Positions 1 to 11,451 of a stretch of 64,000 bases of DNA are shown here, one piece after another. This DNA is from Lactifluus volemus. Lineage: Eukaryota > Basidiomycota > Agaricomycetes > Russulales > Russulaceae. The position numbers and the translations under genes were made by a program. The stretch lies in the NCBI GenBank assembly GCA_022376515.1, contig WTXI01000003.1, forward strand, positions 1,116,001 to 1,180,000, read 5' to 3'. Position 1 is the first letter of the stretch. Each line of letters starts with the position of its first letter. The notes below the pieces were generated by a model. It worked only from the letters and a program-made list of their open reading frames with translations. It had not been told where the DNA came from and made no database searches.

Positions 1-696
1 GCTATGCAGGGACTCGGGGACCGTGCGCAAGGCGACGTCGAGCAACGAATCGAGGCTCTGCGCGGCAGCATCCGGTCGTCCAGCATAGCTAGATAACCCC
101 GGATTCTTCTGTATGAACGTTTCGTACTCGTACTTGGGCGAAGGCCCGCAGTTATTGAATTTGTAGACGTGGATTCGTGAGCCGGTGGAACCTGCGTCGA
201 TCATGAGAGCATATTGCACGAGTGGCGACGACGGGTCGTGTGGAGTCGTGCAGAAGACGGTTTTGCTTGGTTCTGGGTCGGTCTCGTGTGACGATGGCCG
301 GACGATAGAGGGGGAGGTGGCCGCCTCGTCCATTTCAGGTTTAGGTGGCTCGATTATGGGAGGCGTAGGGACCACGGGTGATGACGGGGGCAGTGGGTAA
401 TGGCTATCGTCCACTGGTGTTTGTGATTTGATACTTGAGACCGATTTCCGCGAAGGCCTTAAAAGCCAAACAAGCCCGACGCTGAGGGTGAGACAGAGAA
501 GAATCCTCTTCCACGAAACGTTGCGTACGCCCAGGCGACAAGGTCCTAGGCCACCTTCAAGTCTTTCATAATGGCTACTCCGTGGTGAAATCATCAAATT
601 TTGTGACTGGGCGCCAAGTCTAGGGGTGTCGAGGGGAGAGACAGTGGTGATGGCAGATGAACGAGACCGACGGCGAACGGTAAAGTTAATTGACAT
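1..696 (-). CDS. GDA1: GDA1/CD39-family nucleoside diphosphatase, N-terminal part (runs off the window)
   Basis: Open frame of 232 codons from the ATG at 696 down to base 1 with no stop, so only the N-terminus is present. Residues 1-64 are a basic, Ser-rich cytosolic tail, residues about 65-79 (ILLCLTLSVGLVWLL) are a type II signal anchor, and a Pro/Ser-rich stem follows. Apyrase conserved region 1 (IDAGSTGSRIHVYKF) is at residues 166-180. This layout is that of Golgi guanosine/uridine diphosphatase, which hydrolyses the GDP or UDP released by glycosyltransferases so that the nucleotide-sugar antiporter can run. The motif and anchor are seen directly; the GDPase rather than apyrase assignment is inferred from the topology. 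Regions ACR2-5 lie outside the window. Confidence 0.9.
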   Translation of the reverse strand, partial: MSINFTVRRRSRSSAITTVSPLDTPRLGAQSQNLMISPRSSHYERLEGGLGPCRLGVRNVSWKRILLCLTLSVGLVWLLRPSRKSVSSIKSQTPVDDSHYPLPPSSPVVPTPPIIEPPKPEMDEAATSPSIVRPSSHETDPEPSKTVFCTTPHDPSSPLVQYALMIDAGSTGSRIHVYKFNNCGPSPKYEYETFIQKNPGLSSYAGRPDAAAQSLDSLLDVALRTVPESLHS

Positions 697-1093
697 CCAG
701 GCACATGACGCTTCTCATCACACTTGACTTTGTAAAAAAAAAATTGCGTTTTTAATTTTGCAACCAGGCAACAACAACAACAACTCGAATGCGGTTCAAT
801 GTAAAAAATGGTGGGTCTCTGTAAGGTATATTCGAAAATATGGAGAAGTATAAATCAGTCACGATGCAAAAAGCGCACTACTAAGTGAGCGTCAAGCAAG
901 ATGCATGCGCTTTTGCATAAAGGAAGAAATCATGAGGGGGATACGACGGTACTCCTGACCAGTGGTAGAATGGGGAGGGAGGGGAACAAGACAAGGACAT
1001 ATCGTTAGTAATACAAGGAGTACCGAAGTGCCGAAAGTTAAAGTCGGCCGCAAGTCAATGATCAGTCCGAAAAAAAAAAAGCCAAAAGACATT
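697..1093. promoter_or_regulatory. GDA1 promoter side and 3' flank of the bZIP gene
   Basis: About 400 bp between two minus-strand genes. It must hold the GDA1 promoter and 5' leader and the bZIP 3' UTR. It is A-rich near 730-790, with a CAA-rich stretch at 770-785. No gene seen. Confidence 0.4.
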
Positions 1094-2702
1094 CTACGCC
1101 TCATTCATTCTAGGCACTTCATGACCCTTGTCACGAAGAAGTGCCTCTAAAACGAGTGCGCGTGCTCGCCACATCTCTTTCTCCTTGCGCTCAGCTTCTA
1201 TGGCATCCTCCAGCTCGCGTTGATATTCTAACTTCCGCTTACGACTCCTCCGTGCGGCGAGGGTGTTTTGAAGACGCTTAACCTTGATAGCATCCTCCTC
1301 GGAAAGGGTAGGACCATCTTCGTTTTCGCCATCACCTTCGCCCTCACAGGTGCCTGTGTTCGAGCACGCTTCCGGGCAAACGTAGCGGGCAACTCCTTGC
1401 GCGAAGTGGAAGAGGGTAAGCGGTAATTGCGGGACTGGATAGGCGCTTCATAGGGAACGAGCGCTTCTGGTGTGATGTTCTTGCGAGTACCTGTCGGCAC
1501 AGTCTTCCGCCTCGTTGGGATGGCCGAAGAGTGATCGACATGGACTGGGGAAGATTGGAGAGATGGTGTGTCAATGGCGGGGGTTCCTGGAGATATTTTG
1601 TACATGTCGTCCATATCAGGGAGGGGAAGATCAGAAGGGGGTAACGAGTCAGGGGCAGAGAATTTGGCGTCATAATCTTCATAACCAGTACTTCCGAATA
1701 GCGACGGCATGTTGTCGAAATCTTCGGAGAAGCCGAAGACAACAGGGCTGGTGTAGATGTCAGGAGTCATGCCCACATCGGCATCTATGGCCGGTGTTGT
1801 CAACAGGTCTTCCCACGGCGACATCGGCGACGTGAGGAAGTCACTAGGGTTAAACTGGTCTGGAGAGGCTGAAGATGATTGGTCGCTTAGAGAGGATGCA
1901 TCCAACGGAACAAAATCAGCAGTACCTGACAACGCTGAGGCGATTGCCTGTGCAGCGGCTTCATTGTCAACCGACATTGGAAGAGCCGCTGTTGAGGTGC
2001 CCTCAGAAGTGGATATCTGCTCAGGGTGTTTACTTGAGGCAAGCATTGTTAGGTAGTTTGAGCAGAGGGAGGAAAGGCTGAAATCTGGTATTGGTTCTGG
2101 TTCTGACGATCGGCGGGGTGTTGTACGAGGTGGCGGAGGAAGTGATTGGGGTATCCCATGATGGGCGGCTAGATCCGAGGTGGTATGAAGACTTGGTGAT
2201 ACGCCCGTGGACGTTGCGCGGTAAGATTCAAGGCGTCATGATACGGTGATGAGTGAGGAGAAAGTGCTGGACTTTCATGCGATAATTGCGGAGCAGTAGG
2301 ATAGATGGACGGTTGTTCTGAAGTAGGGGCCTGTTGGAAACCGTTCAAAGGGATTGACCGAACATGTTCGCTGTTGAATTGATAGTTGAACTGGTTTGGG
2401 GGAATAGCTGAAAGTGGTGAGGAGAGGGGGCCTTCTGGCTGCGCGGGCTGCAACGTGTGCAACTTATGGATTCTGGGTGATGATGATTGAATCAGCGCGC
2501 TGCTCTCGACTCGGGACTCAGGATGACTAGCGATGTCGGTCACTGGGACCGAATGACAAGGAGATTGACCCCGGAGACCCATGTCGCATTGACGTTGGAC
2601 GTGAGTCAATGTTGCACGCGGAGACCGCTGCTGCACATCGGAAAACATTGCGCCACTCGACTGCGGAGACGAGGGTAACGCAGAAGGAAACACAGACTGC
2701 AT
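1094..2702 (-). CDS. GCN4: Gcn4/Cpc1-like bZIP transcription factor
   Basis: Three inferred exons (2702-2245, 2191-1348, 1297-1094; 501 aa). The middle exon is Ser/Pro/Asp-rich with acidic activation-like segments. The last exon has a bZIP basic region with the N-x2-AA-x2-S-R signature (NTLAARRSRKRKLEYQ), then a helical zipper ending HEVPRMNEA. Introns are 2192-2244 (53 nt) and 1298-1347 (50 nt, donor GTGAGG). Removing each brings the flanking frames together; without the second splice the reading frame ends before the basic region. The family activates amino-acid biosynthesis genes under general amino acid control. The first exon is less certain: translation might start at the ATG at 2046, with the upstream frame acting as a leader ORF. 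Identity as bZIP is firm; orthology to Gcn4 rests on the conserved segment before the basic region. Confidence 0.82.
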
Positions 2703-4766
2703 GGATCGAAGATATCCGGGAGTATATCAACGATAATGGAGAGATAAGAGTCGAGTGACTAATGATATGTGTATGCGCAAGCGGGATATTCCGCGAGAAC
2801 GATGATAGAGACACGTCTCAAACAGAGAATGCAAACTCACGGATTCCAAGAGAAAGACGGATACGATGCCTCCGACAATGTGGAGGAGGCAAAGGAATGA
2901 GTGGAGAGGGGAAGGTGGTGGTAAGAGGGAAAGGAGAAGTGCTCGTCAGAGTGACTCGACTGGCCTATTATCTAAAAAATTTTCGATTTCCATTTCAAGC
3001 TCAGCCAATAGGCAGAACCGCTTTGTTACCCACCGGGTTACAAAGATTTCCCCTTGCTCACCTTCATCGCCTCTTTTTTCTTCTTCTTTTACTCGAATTT
3101 CCCGATCAATCAGCAATAACAACCCAGAAATACCCCCCTCATTTCTAAATCGGACAGAAATCGGGCAATTGCAGGTCAGGTCCTGGCACCGAATCAGGGT
3201 GACTCATCTCTTCGGCTTGGCACCGTATCTGTGTTCCCATGATCCCATTCGTCACAATCATCTTCTCCCCTCAGAGTTTTCTACTCCCGCAGCTCCGTCA
3301 GTACGCCACGTACGCTTGGTCTCCTCGCCACGACCAAGCGAATTGCGCAGCATTCACAGGGATGTCTTGCTGTGATCTCACAGCAGCACAGCATTATCCC
3401 ATATTTAGGAACATATCCCGGTTCTCCTGACAGCCATCGGCACCGAAATATGAGTCCTCTCCAGGGCGACCGCGTGCAGCTTGGACGCTCATTCACTCTT
3501 CCCAGCGCCCGTCGGTCTCTCTCCCATGCACTCATTGTCAAAATAAAGGCTGTGCTAACTTACCCGACATCGAAACACGGCGTAATTACACAGCCGTTGC
3601 CCAAACAAGCGAGGGCAGGGTCCCAAAGCGGTGTGTACTGTCCGTGCCGGTAATGCTGATAAAACGACTCTCTAAGCAATGTCCGAGAAGCACACAGCAA
3701 AGGTGCTCACTGGAAACTGGAAACAGCAATCAATATTCCCAAGGATCCGAATTTGGTAATTGTATTGTTTTGTACTTGCGGTAACAGATTTGTAAGGCGG
3801 TGCTATTTGCGTGAGTCAGCCTGTGTTCTATGGCGCCCAGGCTAGTGCCCAATCATCAGAAGGTCCCAGTGACTTGATCCGCGGCGCCACATCGATGGCC
3901 CAACCAGTAAAAACGCAGCGCACAGGCCAGTCAGGGTTGGCTCCCAGTCGGAATAAAGAATTCAGAAAAAAAAAAAAAACGAACTAGATCCGGATGTTTC
4001 TAAAGAGGAATATCGTGTGAATGCACATCCCTCTTCAAAACCATCACTGATCGTCCGTCGATAAAGCGGAGAACTTGCGGGCCAAAAGGGGAACCGCACC
4101 CACATGAAGTGGAGTGGGTCGCCGTGTTGCAGCCAAAGAAAATGCATACCCGCGGACCTTACCCCTGAGCCTTTCCTAGGCGGGCGCCCGGAAGATAAGC
4201 CAGGGGGAACCTAGACCCCAGCTATGATTACGCGTCCTTGTTAAGTGCACCGCAAGCAGTTACGCGCAATTCCGTCGGATGACGCGTCCCCGACGGGTAA
4301 CGCGCCGACATGTCAATAGAGATGTGAGCAGGTGGAAGACCGATAGGGAGGGTGGGGTAAGTTTGTGGGAAAGACGCGCTTTCGCAAAGAGCATCGAAAG
4401 GATCAAGGGGTAGGCGGGAGGAATGAAAACGATCAGAAGGGCCTCCTTTAAATATGAATGAGGACGATTGGTGTCAGGATGAGTCTATCAACACCAAGCT
4501 CGGGTCTGACTCGCGCACGCACCACCGCGTCGTATCACGTGTTGCCATTGTTGAACCAAATGGTGCTGTAGGCCGTACTGATGCAGTGCAGTGCCAATTT
4601 AGTATCTGTTTGGTATCTGGATTGGCCAAGTTAAGTAACACGTGTAAGTCCGACAATACATAAACCCATGATCCGCAGTTCAACTATCAACTAGATCACT
4701 AGATCGCCCGTCTCAAGGTCCGAAAAACGCCCAGCTGGAGGTGGCACTCAGTGCCAACCCATACGA
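2703..4766. promoter_or_regulatory. Long leader/promoter region of the bZIP gene and 3' flank of the RhoGAP gene
   Basis: Two kilobases with no convincing protein. On the minus strand an ATG at 2814 opens a 95-codon frame that overlaps the proposed bZIP start at 2702 in another frame, as an upstream ORF would. A poly-A run lies at 3966-3979. The open frames on the plus strand (for example 2866-3375) have low-complexity composition and no family resemblance. Confidence 0.4.
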
Positions 4767-7191
4767 CTATCCATCCTGGTTCTCGCCACCCTTTTGGGGT
4801 GTTGGCGGTCCCAATGGCGCAAAGAATCCCGACGCCGTTACGCCCACGGCCTCGACAGCAGCCCCGCTTGCCTTGCGCATCGACGAACGTCCGATCGCGA
4901 TTGAACCTTTACCATTTACGGTGCCGCTGACCCTTTCGATGCTGATGGTCGACCTTGCGCGACTCGCCTGTCCAACTCCTGCAGCTCCTCCGTGGCTTGG
5001 TGCGTGCTCAGAACGGACCCGTGCGCGGTAAGTCGCCGGTCCAGGGCTAGCACCCTGATAACCCCACGCGCTTGGTGGTCCACCTGGTGCTGAGTCAACG
5101 GGCATGACAAGCATCGTGTCATCAATGCTCTCATCATCATCGAAACCGCGGCTGTCTCGATTAGACGAGCCGCGGGACAATGCCGAGAAGCGCCGTTGTC
5201 CGTTAGACAGGTGCGCCGCTGTAGCGCGAAGACTTGATGAACCAGAGGAGGCGACGTCATCCCCAGTGAATGAGCGCGCGGGTAGTAGGGCTTCGCTCCG
5301 ATCCTGAATCTCGTCAAATATCTCGTAATAGCGCTGAATGCAAAGCTTGATGACCATGCCTAATGACGTACGGCCTTGTGGTGGTGGTGTGGCAGTCGCA
5401 GGAAGGCCAGGATGAAGTACAGGACCACCAGGGAGGGCACAGATGATAATATCTTTCGCGGGGGACGACCCTCTGACAAGATTGGGGCACATGACGATAG
5501 TCAGATTATGTGCGTCCATCAAGTTGGTCGATGAGCGCAAAGACACATCATGCATCAAGTCTGCGATTATTGGTCGGTATCTCTATAGCGATTTAGAAGT
5601 GAGACGCACGAAGGACGTAGCTCAACAAAATGTAATTGCATCGAGGCAGGGCTGGGAGTAAGGTCTCCCGGATATACAGGACGGCGGACCAATCACTTGG
5701 GTCCTCTGTCGGTGGGGGGCACTGTTGAATCACGGGGTATAAAGCCTCTAGAAAGAGTGGTTCGGGGAGGTCCCGCAGATACTTTTTGAGAAGCACCGCC
5801 GCCAAATAAGGATTATTGAAGCTGTCTAAAGACACCACCTGTCCTCGATCGTAAGCTTCCTTTACTTGTTGCAACATGGCGGAGCTTGGGCAACGTCGAA
5901 ATAGGCCCTCGTCGGTGAGGTCTTGCAAAACAAGTTGTAATGAGGGTGTGGACAAAAGACCGAAGAACGCACTTGTTTGACTCAGATACTGGACGCAATC
6001 TTTTACTACACGCGGGACTCCGCCCTTCTCTCCATTGTAACCCATGAGCTCTTCGAGGTGAACACCGAATAGATTGGAGCTTGTCTGGATGGGCAAGGTA
6101 ATTTGTCTCTCGTGCTTTGCGTTCTCTCTGAACTGATCAGGGAAAAATACACCGGATCGTGGGTGAGAACATACTGATATACGGCAGGAGGAATATCTAT
6201 TTGCGTCAGCGGAACCTGGAAGGCCAATTCGGTCAAGGTAGCAATGTATGTGATCTTGCGGAAAAACTTAGGGCTTTACGGGAGCTAACGTTGACAACAT
6301 CACAAGAACAAACTGATGCACGAACCTAATGAAAGCCCCGGCGAGGGAAAAGAGCACTGTTGACACTCAGATTAAATCTTTTTATGCAATAACAAAGACT
6401 CACTTTTTGAGAAAAAATCAGAGTGCACAATATACTATAGATGTAGACTGGCTGATCAACGCGAGATCTAACAGATATGGGGGCGCCATACCAATCGCTT
6501 GAGATTCTTACGGTACTTCCTACTGAGGCTTCGATATGCCTTCCACATCCAGTTCCATCCAGGGGTATGTTTGCTTCCAGAAGCAAAAAAGACAACAGTG
6601 TAATCAGACTCCACTGGGTAAGGACACCCGGTCAAGCAAACAATAGGTTAACGAGGCGCCGAGCATACCATAAAGGTCAAGATATGAGAGTATCCGGCTA
6701 GAATTGCATCAGTTACGAGCGTGGAAAGTAAATGTTAAGGGGATGGGACACACGAGAGAAGGGTATCGTAGTCAACGTCACGAGGATCCGGAAGTGCCGA
6801 TGCACTGAGAACTACCCTGCATTAATGGAAAAATGAAGCGTTGAGTAACCAGACTTTAATTTTTTGATATTGGCGTTACATCGGGCGCGTTCTGTCCAGA
6901 AACATGAGCGCTGAGCGGTTACGTTGTGATATACACACTCATAATCTACCCCAGCCTGGTAAATCATCTTGCTAATGATCAACTGCAAACTTTCTTCTTC
7001 CACGAACTCGGCCCGACAGTTGGTTTGTGAGATGGTCGTTTTATCCATGGGACGGTAAACCTTCGCTTTAGGCCCGGTGACTTGGGCGGTGTATCGATAG
7101 GAGATGAGGGTGATGATGATGGCTCTTGATTTTGAGTGAGAGCAGCGAGGCGCTGTTTCAGAGTAAGCGTTTTCGGACTCTTGGGTATCAT
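4767..7191 (-). CDS. CRAL-TRIO (BCH) plus RhoGAP domain protein, ARHGAP1-like
   Basis: Ten inferred exons: 7191-6939, 6891-6880 (12 nt), 6816-6754, 6697-6669, 6613-6492, 6434-6404, 6356-6326, 6273-6183, 6084-5610, 5560-4767. The N-terminus is basic and Ser/Pro-rich. A lipid-binding CRAL-TRIO domain follows (ASALPDPRDVDYDTLL, FFASGSKHTPGW, YIVHSDFFSK, ending VPLTQIDIPPA). The RhoGAP domain starts FGVHLEEL and includes EGLFRRC with the arginine-finger region, LLKKYLRDLPEPLF and NLTIVMCPNL. A Ser/Gly-rich tail ends the protein. It should switch off Rho/Cdc42 GTPases at membranes. All junctions keep frame except in exon 1: between SSW and EEES near base 7000 one base appears to be missing (GG run). 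With that base the model is 633 aa. I do not recognise an exact yeast orthologue. Confidence 0.9.
6880..6891 (-). other. 12-nt microexon of the RhoGAP gene
   Basis: Flanked by an upstream intron 6892-6938 (47 nt, GTGTGT...ACAG) and a downstream intron 6817-6879 (63 nt, GTAACG...GCAG). The twelve bases restore the family-conserved residues ETRPM between VDYE and VVLSASALP. Skipping it would lose four codons in frame. Confidence 0.75.
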
Positions 7192-7719
7192 TTCTTGTCT
7201 TACACTACACAACACAAAGTACCTGACAATCACCGCAGCCGAGCCGAGTTGAGCCACGTGATTCATTCACACGTGCCGCGTAGCATGTTTATTTGCGACT
7301 CGGCGGAGAACGTTCTGCTCGGCGTAGTCATCGGCCATCTGGAATGTCCCCTTTTTTTTTCGGTGGCGCCGCTCTTGACCGGCAGCGCATTTTGGATGCG
7401 GGTAAATCCTTGCTTATGTCATTGGGGTAGGAGGCATGGGTGTGTACTCACCCCATTCAAACTTTGACTAGTGTCCTTATTCTCGAGGGACTGTTAACCA
7501 CCACCACCTCTATTGGACCAGTTTTGTCATCCCGACTTGGCCGCAGAAAGCTACTTGGGTATGTTAGGCTGCTACTTCGTGGGGATCATCTCGAGGACCA
7601 CGTCGCAGTTGAACGATAACGAGATCTCGGCTTCGGATTTGTTAGGAAGCCCAATGCGACACCGCGGAGTAAGGGAGGCTCGGGTGGAATTGTGCACGCA
7701 AGGCTCCGCTCTACCCCTT
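7192..7719. promoter_or_regulatory. Divergent intergenic region, RhoGAP promoter side
   Basis: Holds the RhoGAP promoter and leader. From about 7560 weak similarity to the permease downstream begins. No independent gene seen. Confidence 0.4.
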
Positions 7720-8535
7720 AGTCCGGGATATGCTACTTTGTTCTATGTCTATTGCCCTTGGAAATTGCACCACTTTGAGCCTTTTCTCGGTATGCTCCTA
7801 CGACACTGTAACTCGTCGATGTTCAACCTAACATTATTTGTTCAACAATCACCTTTGATTTGGGGTTCGGGACTTTGAAATGCGCAGCTGCGATATCTCC
7901 GGAAAAACCTACCACGTTTCTTGGAGACCTTGATAAGATGGCTGTCCTATGTATACACTAGCCAGTATAGGCATCGCTTTTGGTGCCCAGGTAGCAGGGC
8001 GGACTGGCCGCCGCGCCCTCCCATCATTTGTTCAGCTATGGTGGCTATCATTGGCACAATTCGCTGCCCCTGTTCCTGTAATTACTCTTTCAAAACCGAA
8101 ACTGTAGATTCTCTTAATGGAGGGCGTCACGTCGACCTGTCCTTCCGCGCTCGAACAACACAATAGGAGTACGATTGTGGGTGTTCACTTTAGCATACAC
8201 CGCCAACGCTTTGCTACTGAAGTGTGTCTGGAGTTCTCTTTCGCTTCATTACTGATGACACTGGCTCGTGTCGGCCATTTCTATTGGGACCTAGTGGCAC
8301 CATGCTCATCTACCATCTTGACTTCTCAGCTCATTACTGCCTCAACACGCATATCGTCGCCATAGGTTGTCTTACATTATCGATTGTCGAAATCCAGTAC
8401 TCCTGGTATTGCATGATCAGGGAGAATTGTCGGCCCGCCGACAGGATCGCCACTGGCAACGGCGATCCTGAGACATCAGGAGACTCCAGAAGGTTATCGA
8501 GTGAGAACCCACGACAACTCAACACGTTTCACTGA
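7720..8535 (+). pseudogene. Decayed copy of the Dal5-type MFS permease
   Basis: Runs parallel, exons and introns alike, to the 3' half of the intact permease at 8660-11451. The stretch at 7730-7800 matches 10530-10590, 7870-7900 matches 10665-10690, 7950-8010 (frame ASIGIAFGAQ then GRTGRRA) matches the GVGIIFGAWLAAWTGRRA region, and 8335-8450 (NTHIVAIGCLTLSIV) matches the HIIAIGHLVFSIV segment. Stops and shifts break every frame, the splice sites have drifted, and the 5' half is missing or unrecognisable. A short inverted repeat (8 bp arms) sits at 8443-8469. Best explained as a relic of a tandem duplication. A domesticated non-coding transcript cannot be excluded. Confidence 0.7.
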
Positions 8536-8659
8536 CGCACTGCAGGACGAATTGACGATGACTCAGAAATGGGATCATGGCCACAATCTCGGCAATACTC
8601 GGGGCTCATAATAATAGCTAAAGGGCCGAACAGATCCCGACCGCGCGAAAGTAGGAAAG

Positions 8660-11451
8660 ATGTCTTTCGACACGTCGACGGCCTCCTCTAGCACTGATAT
8701 AGATCGTGGTCCTGTTCACCGGAGATTTCAGAAGGTACCTGACCTGAACACGTGGTGGGGACCACCCAAGTTGTGTGTGCAATCGTCCCCAGGTTCAAGT
8801 TTCTCCGGTCGTCATAGAATCACAACGCCCAAATGGATTATTAGGCTCTCGCATACAATCCAGTTAATCAAAAGAATGGGCAACGGACTCCGCCCGTTTT
8901 GTGGAGGAATCGGACGCTGGAATAAGCTATTGTTGTCGCTAAACGAGCACCCAAAATAGCTAGAACATTGTGCCATTGGTGGGGCCTGCGAAGAAGATTG
9001 TGAGCTACCGGTAATAAATAGGCTGCTCTCTCAAGCTGCAGGCCAGCTGTCACTCTACATCTCCACTTCTCTTGCAGTCATTTCGTGTGCCAGGCCGCAC
9101 TCCCAATGTCTCAAAACATATTCCGAGTCAAAATCCAGAGAAGCCTATAGTGGTTTGGGAAGCCAAAACGAAGAGGTTTAGTGATGAATTCACATGTGAA
9201 GAATTCGACAATGCACAGAACCGGCAGCTTTTGAGAAAAGTGGACCTACGGTAACTCGACGGATATGTGTTGCGCTTATTGCCTCTAACACTTCTCCAGG
9301 CTTCTGCCTATCCTCACTTTCCTGTACCTGCTCGGTTTCTTGGATCGGTGCGTGGATCTCTACTTCGACACGACTTATGTTTGCTCACTTTTACCTCAAG
9401 GACGATCATAGGGAATGCCAAGTGAGTAGTCAGTACAGACGCGACACGATGTGACTGACAATATAAACCTGCAGCATTGGTGGTTTGGCTGCTGTAAGCA
9501 GTCATCAACCCTAACTCTTAACTAAACATTGTTTAATTCCTATCCAAGGACCTCCACATCTCGCCCTCAACCTACAACACAGCTCTCGCTCTCTATTTCT
9601 TTGCGTACTTGATATTCGAAATCCCCGCCAATGTGAGCAGCGCAACGTTTTATCGGTTTTGTCGAACTTGAATATTTATCTATCACAAAGATCATGTAAG
9701 TTGGTGTGCAGTGGGTTACCTGACCCTAGTTGACGCCTTTCCAAGCTTGAAACGATTCGATCCACAATTGTGGTTGCCTTTCCTCACTTTGACTTGGGGA
9801 ATAGCATCGGTCGCGCAAGGTTTCGTTACCGATCAGGCTAGCTTGTTCTCTGCGCGCATTTGTAAGTGTGTTGTCCCTGGAAGTCCATTGCTGACATATT
9901 TGACATACATCATCTAGTACTTGGCGTCACAGAGGCAGGTTTACTTCCTGGCGTGGTGTTCCTATTCTCCATTTATTACGTACGGTAAATGGGTCTACGT
10001 TATTCCTCGGACCATATCTAGATGATTAATATTTTGGTATAGGCAGGAACGCCATTGGCGTGTTGCCATCTTCTGCACTGGAGCAGCTCTCGCTGGAGCT
10101 TTTGGTGGTATATCAGACAGTCTTCCGTCTCATGTTCAGTAGTCGATCTTTAACAGGTATCTTGTCCTACTGCATCGGGAAGATGGAAGGCGTAGGAGGC
10201 AAAAACGGGTGGCAATGGTAAGTGCTCTTCTTCCTCCACACTGCCCTGGCAAACTTTTATTAGGGTTTTTATCTTTGAGGGACTATTGAACATTGTCGTT
10301 TCTGGTGTGGCTTTTGTTCTCGTTCCAACGTGGCCACAAAACGCAAAATGGGTATGTCAGACTCCCTCCTTGAGGGGAATCATCCTAATAATACCGTTGT
10401 AGTTGACCGAGGAAGAGCGCTGTCACCTTCTAGCTCGTCTGGATGCCGACTGCGACGATGGAGAGAAAGAAAGGTTCGAATGGGGGTATGTATGGCAGGC
10501 TTTCCTTGATCCCTTAATTTGGGGATACGCCCTTTTGTTCCATGGCATTGCCTTTGTAACATTCACATTGGGCATCTTCTTGGTATGCCCTCTCAATCTT
10601 CTCCCTTTCATTTATCCCGAATTGAAACTTTTCGCATAGCCACTTATCATCGCTGACATGGGATTCGCAACCTGGAATGCACAACTGTAATTTCTCCCGA
10701 ATAGTCTGGCCTTTATTTCTACCCTCATTTCGCTCATAGGATGACCATTCCACCAAATGCATTGGCCGGCGTGGGTATCATATTCGGTGCTTGGTTAGCA
10801 GCGTGGACCGGCCGCCGTGCTCCCGTTATCATAGGTTTCGTTGTAGTAGCTATCATTGGTACGACTCCGGCGGCTGCTATTCTTGAATTTTATCCTTTTC
10901 TGATCCCTTTTAGGCTACGCTATCCTCCTTGCGGCCAAGACAAGTATGTCCTCTTTCTGACATTTTGGGTTATGTAGACATTGACCTCCTTGCGCTCAGC
11001 CGGGACACAATACGCAGGCATCCACTTCGCCGCTCTCGGGGTCTACACGAGTGGTGCTCTGCTGCTGAGGTACTTCTGCGTGTTCCTTCTTCCGTCCTTC
11101 GTCGCTGATCCATATGACCGGCGTCGTAGCTGGCCGTCGGAGAATATATCCGGTCAGACCAAGCGTGCCGTAGGTATCGCCATGCAGATTACCATCGGTT
11201 ATTTGGGCGCCGTCACGGGCGTGCTCGTCTACCAGCCTGAATCACCCACCCAACACTTCCGCAAGCCACATATTATCGCTATAGGTCATCTTGTATTCTC
11301 GATAGTCGTTGCTGGCGTCCTATGGCATCGCATGGCAAGCGAGAACCGTCGGAGGGCCATGATGATCGCTGCTAACAAGGACAAGATCGTTGGACGCGAG
11401 ACGAAGGTACTGCTGGGTGATCGTGAGATTCACTGGAAGTATCGAGTATAA
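8660..11451 (+). CDS. MFS transporter, anion:cation symporter (Dal5/allantoate permease-like) family
   Basis: Eighteen inferred exons: 8660-8734, 9078-9250, 9300-9347, 9401-9421, 9475-9493, 9549-9632, 9691-9695, 9746-9861, 9918-9984, 10043-10107, 10157-10217, 10264-10351, 10403-10582, 10640-10686, 10740-10858, 10914-10943, 11000-11069, 11130-11451. They sum to 1590 nt, a 529-aa protein in one frame. Family landmarks are RKVDLRLLPILTFLYLLGFLDR at TM1 (first 20 residues RKVDLRLLPILTFLYLLGFL), DLHISPSTYNTALALYF, NAQLMTIPPNALAG, GRRAPVIIG and GQTKRAVGIAMQI. Twelve membrane spans are expected. The family imports organic anions such as allantoate, nicotinate or pantothenate; the substrate here is not determined. 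Intron 1 (8735-9077) is 343 nt, far longer than the others. It lies beside its own decayed paralogue. Confidence 0.9.
9691..9695 (+). other. 5-nt microexon of the permease gene
   Basis: The five bases atcat sit between intron 9633-9690 (58 nt, GTGAGC...AAAG) and intron 9696-9745 (50 nt, GTAAGT...CAAG). They complete the conserved PAN-II-LKRF segment between transmembrane helices. Without them the frame is lost, and the whole 18-exon model sums to a multiple of three only with them. Confidence 0.75.

Noticed and set aside
2866..3375. 169-codon open frame on the plus strand
   Set aside because: Low-complexity Ser/Arg composition, no family resemblance, and it lies in the leader region of the bZIP gene.
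6735..6760. Second frame break in the RhoGAP gene at exon 3/4
   Set aside because: On recounting, exon 3 ends in phase with exon 4 (donor GTGTGT, acceptor TTCTAG) and no base is missing there.
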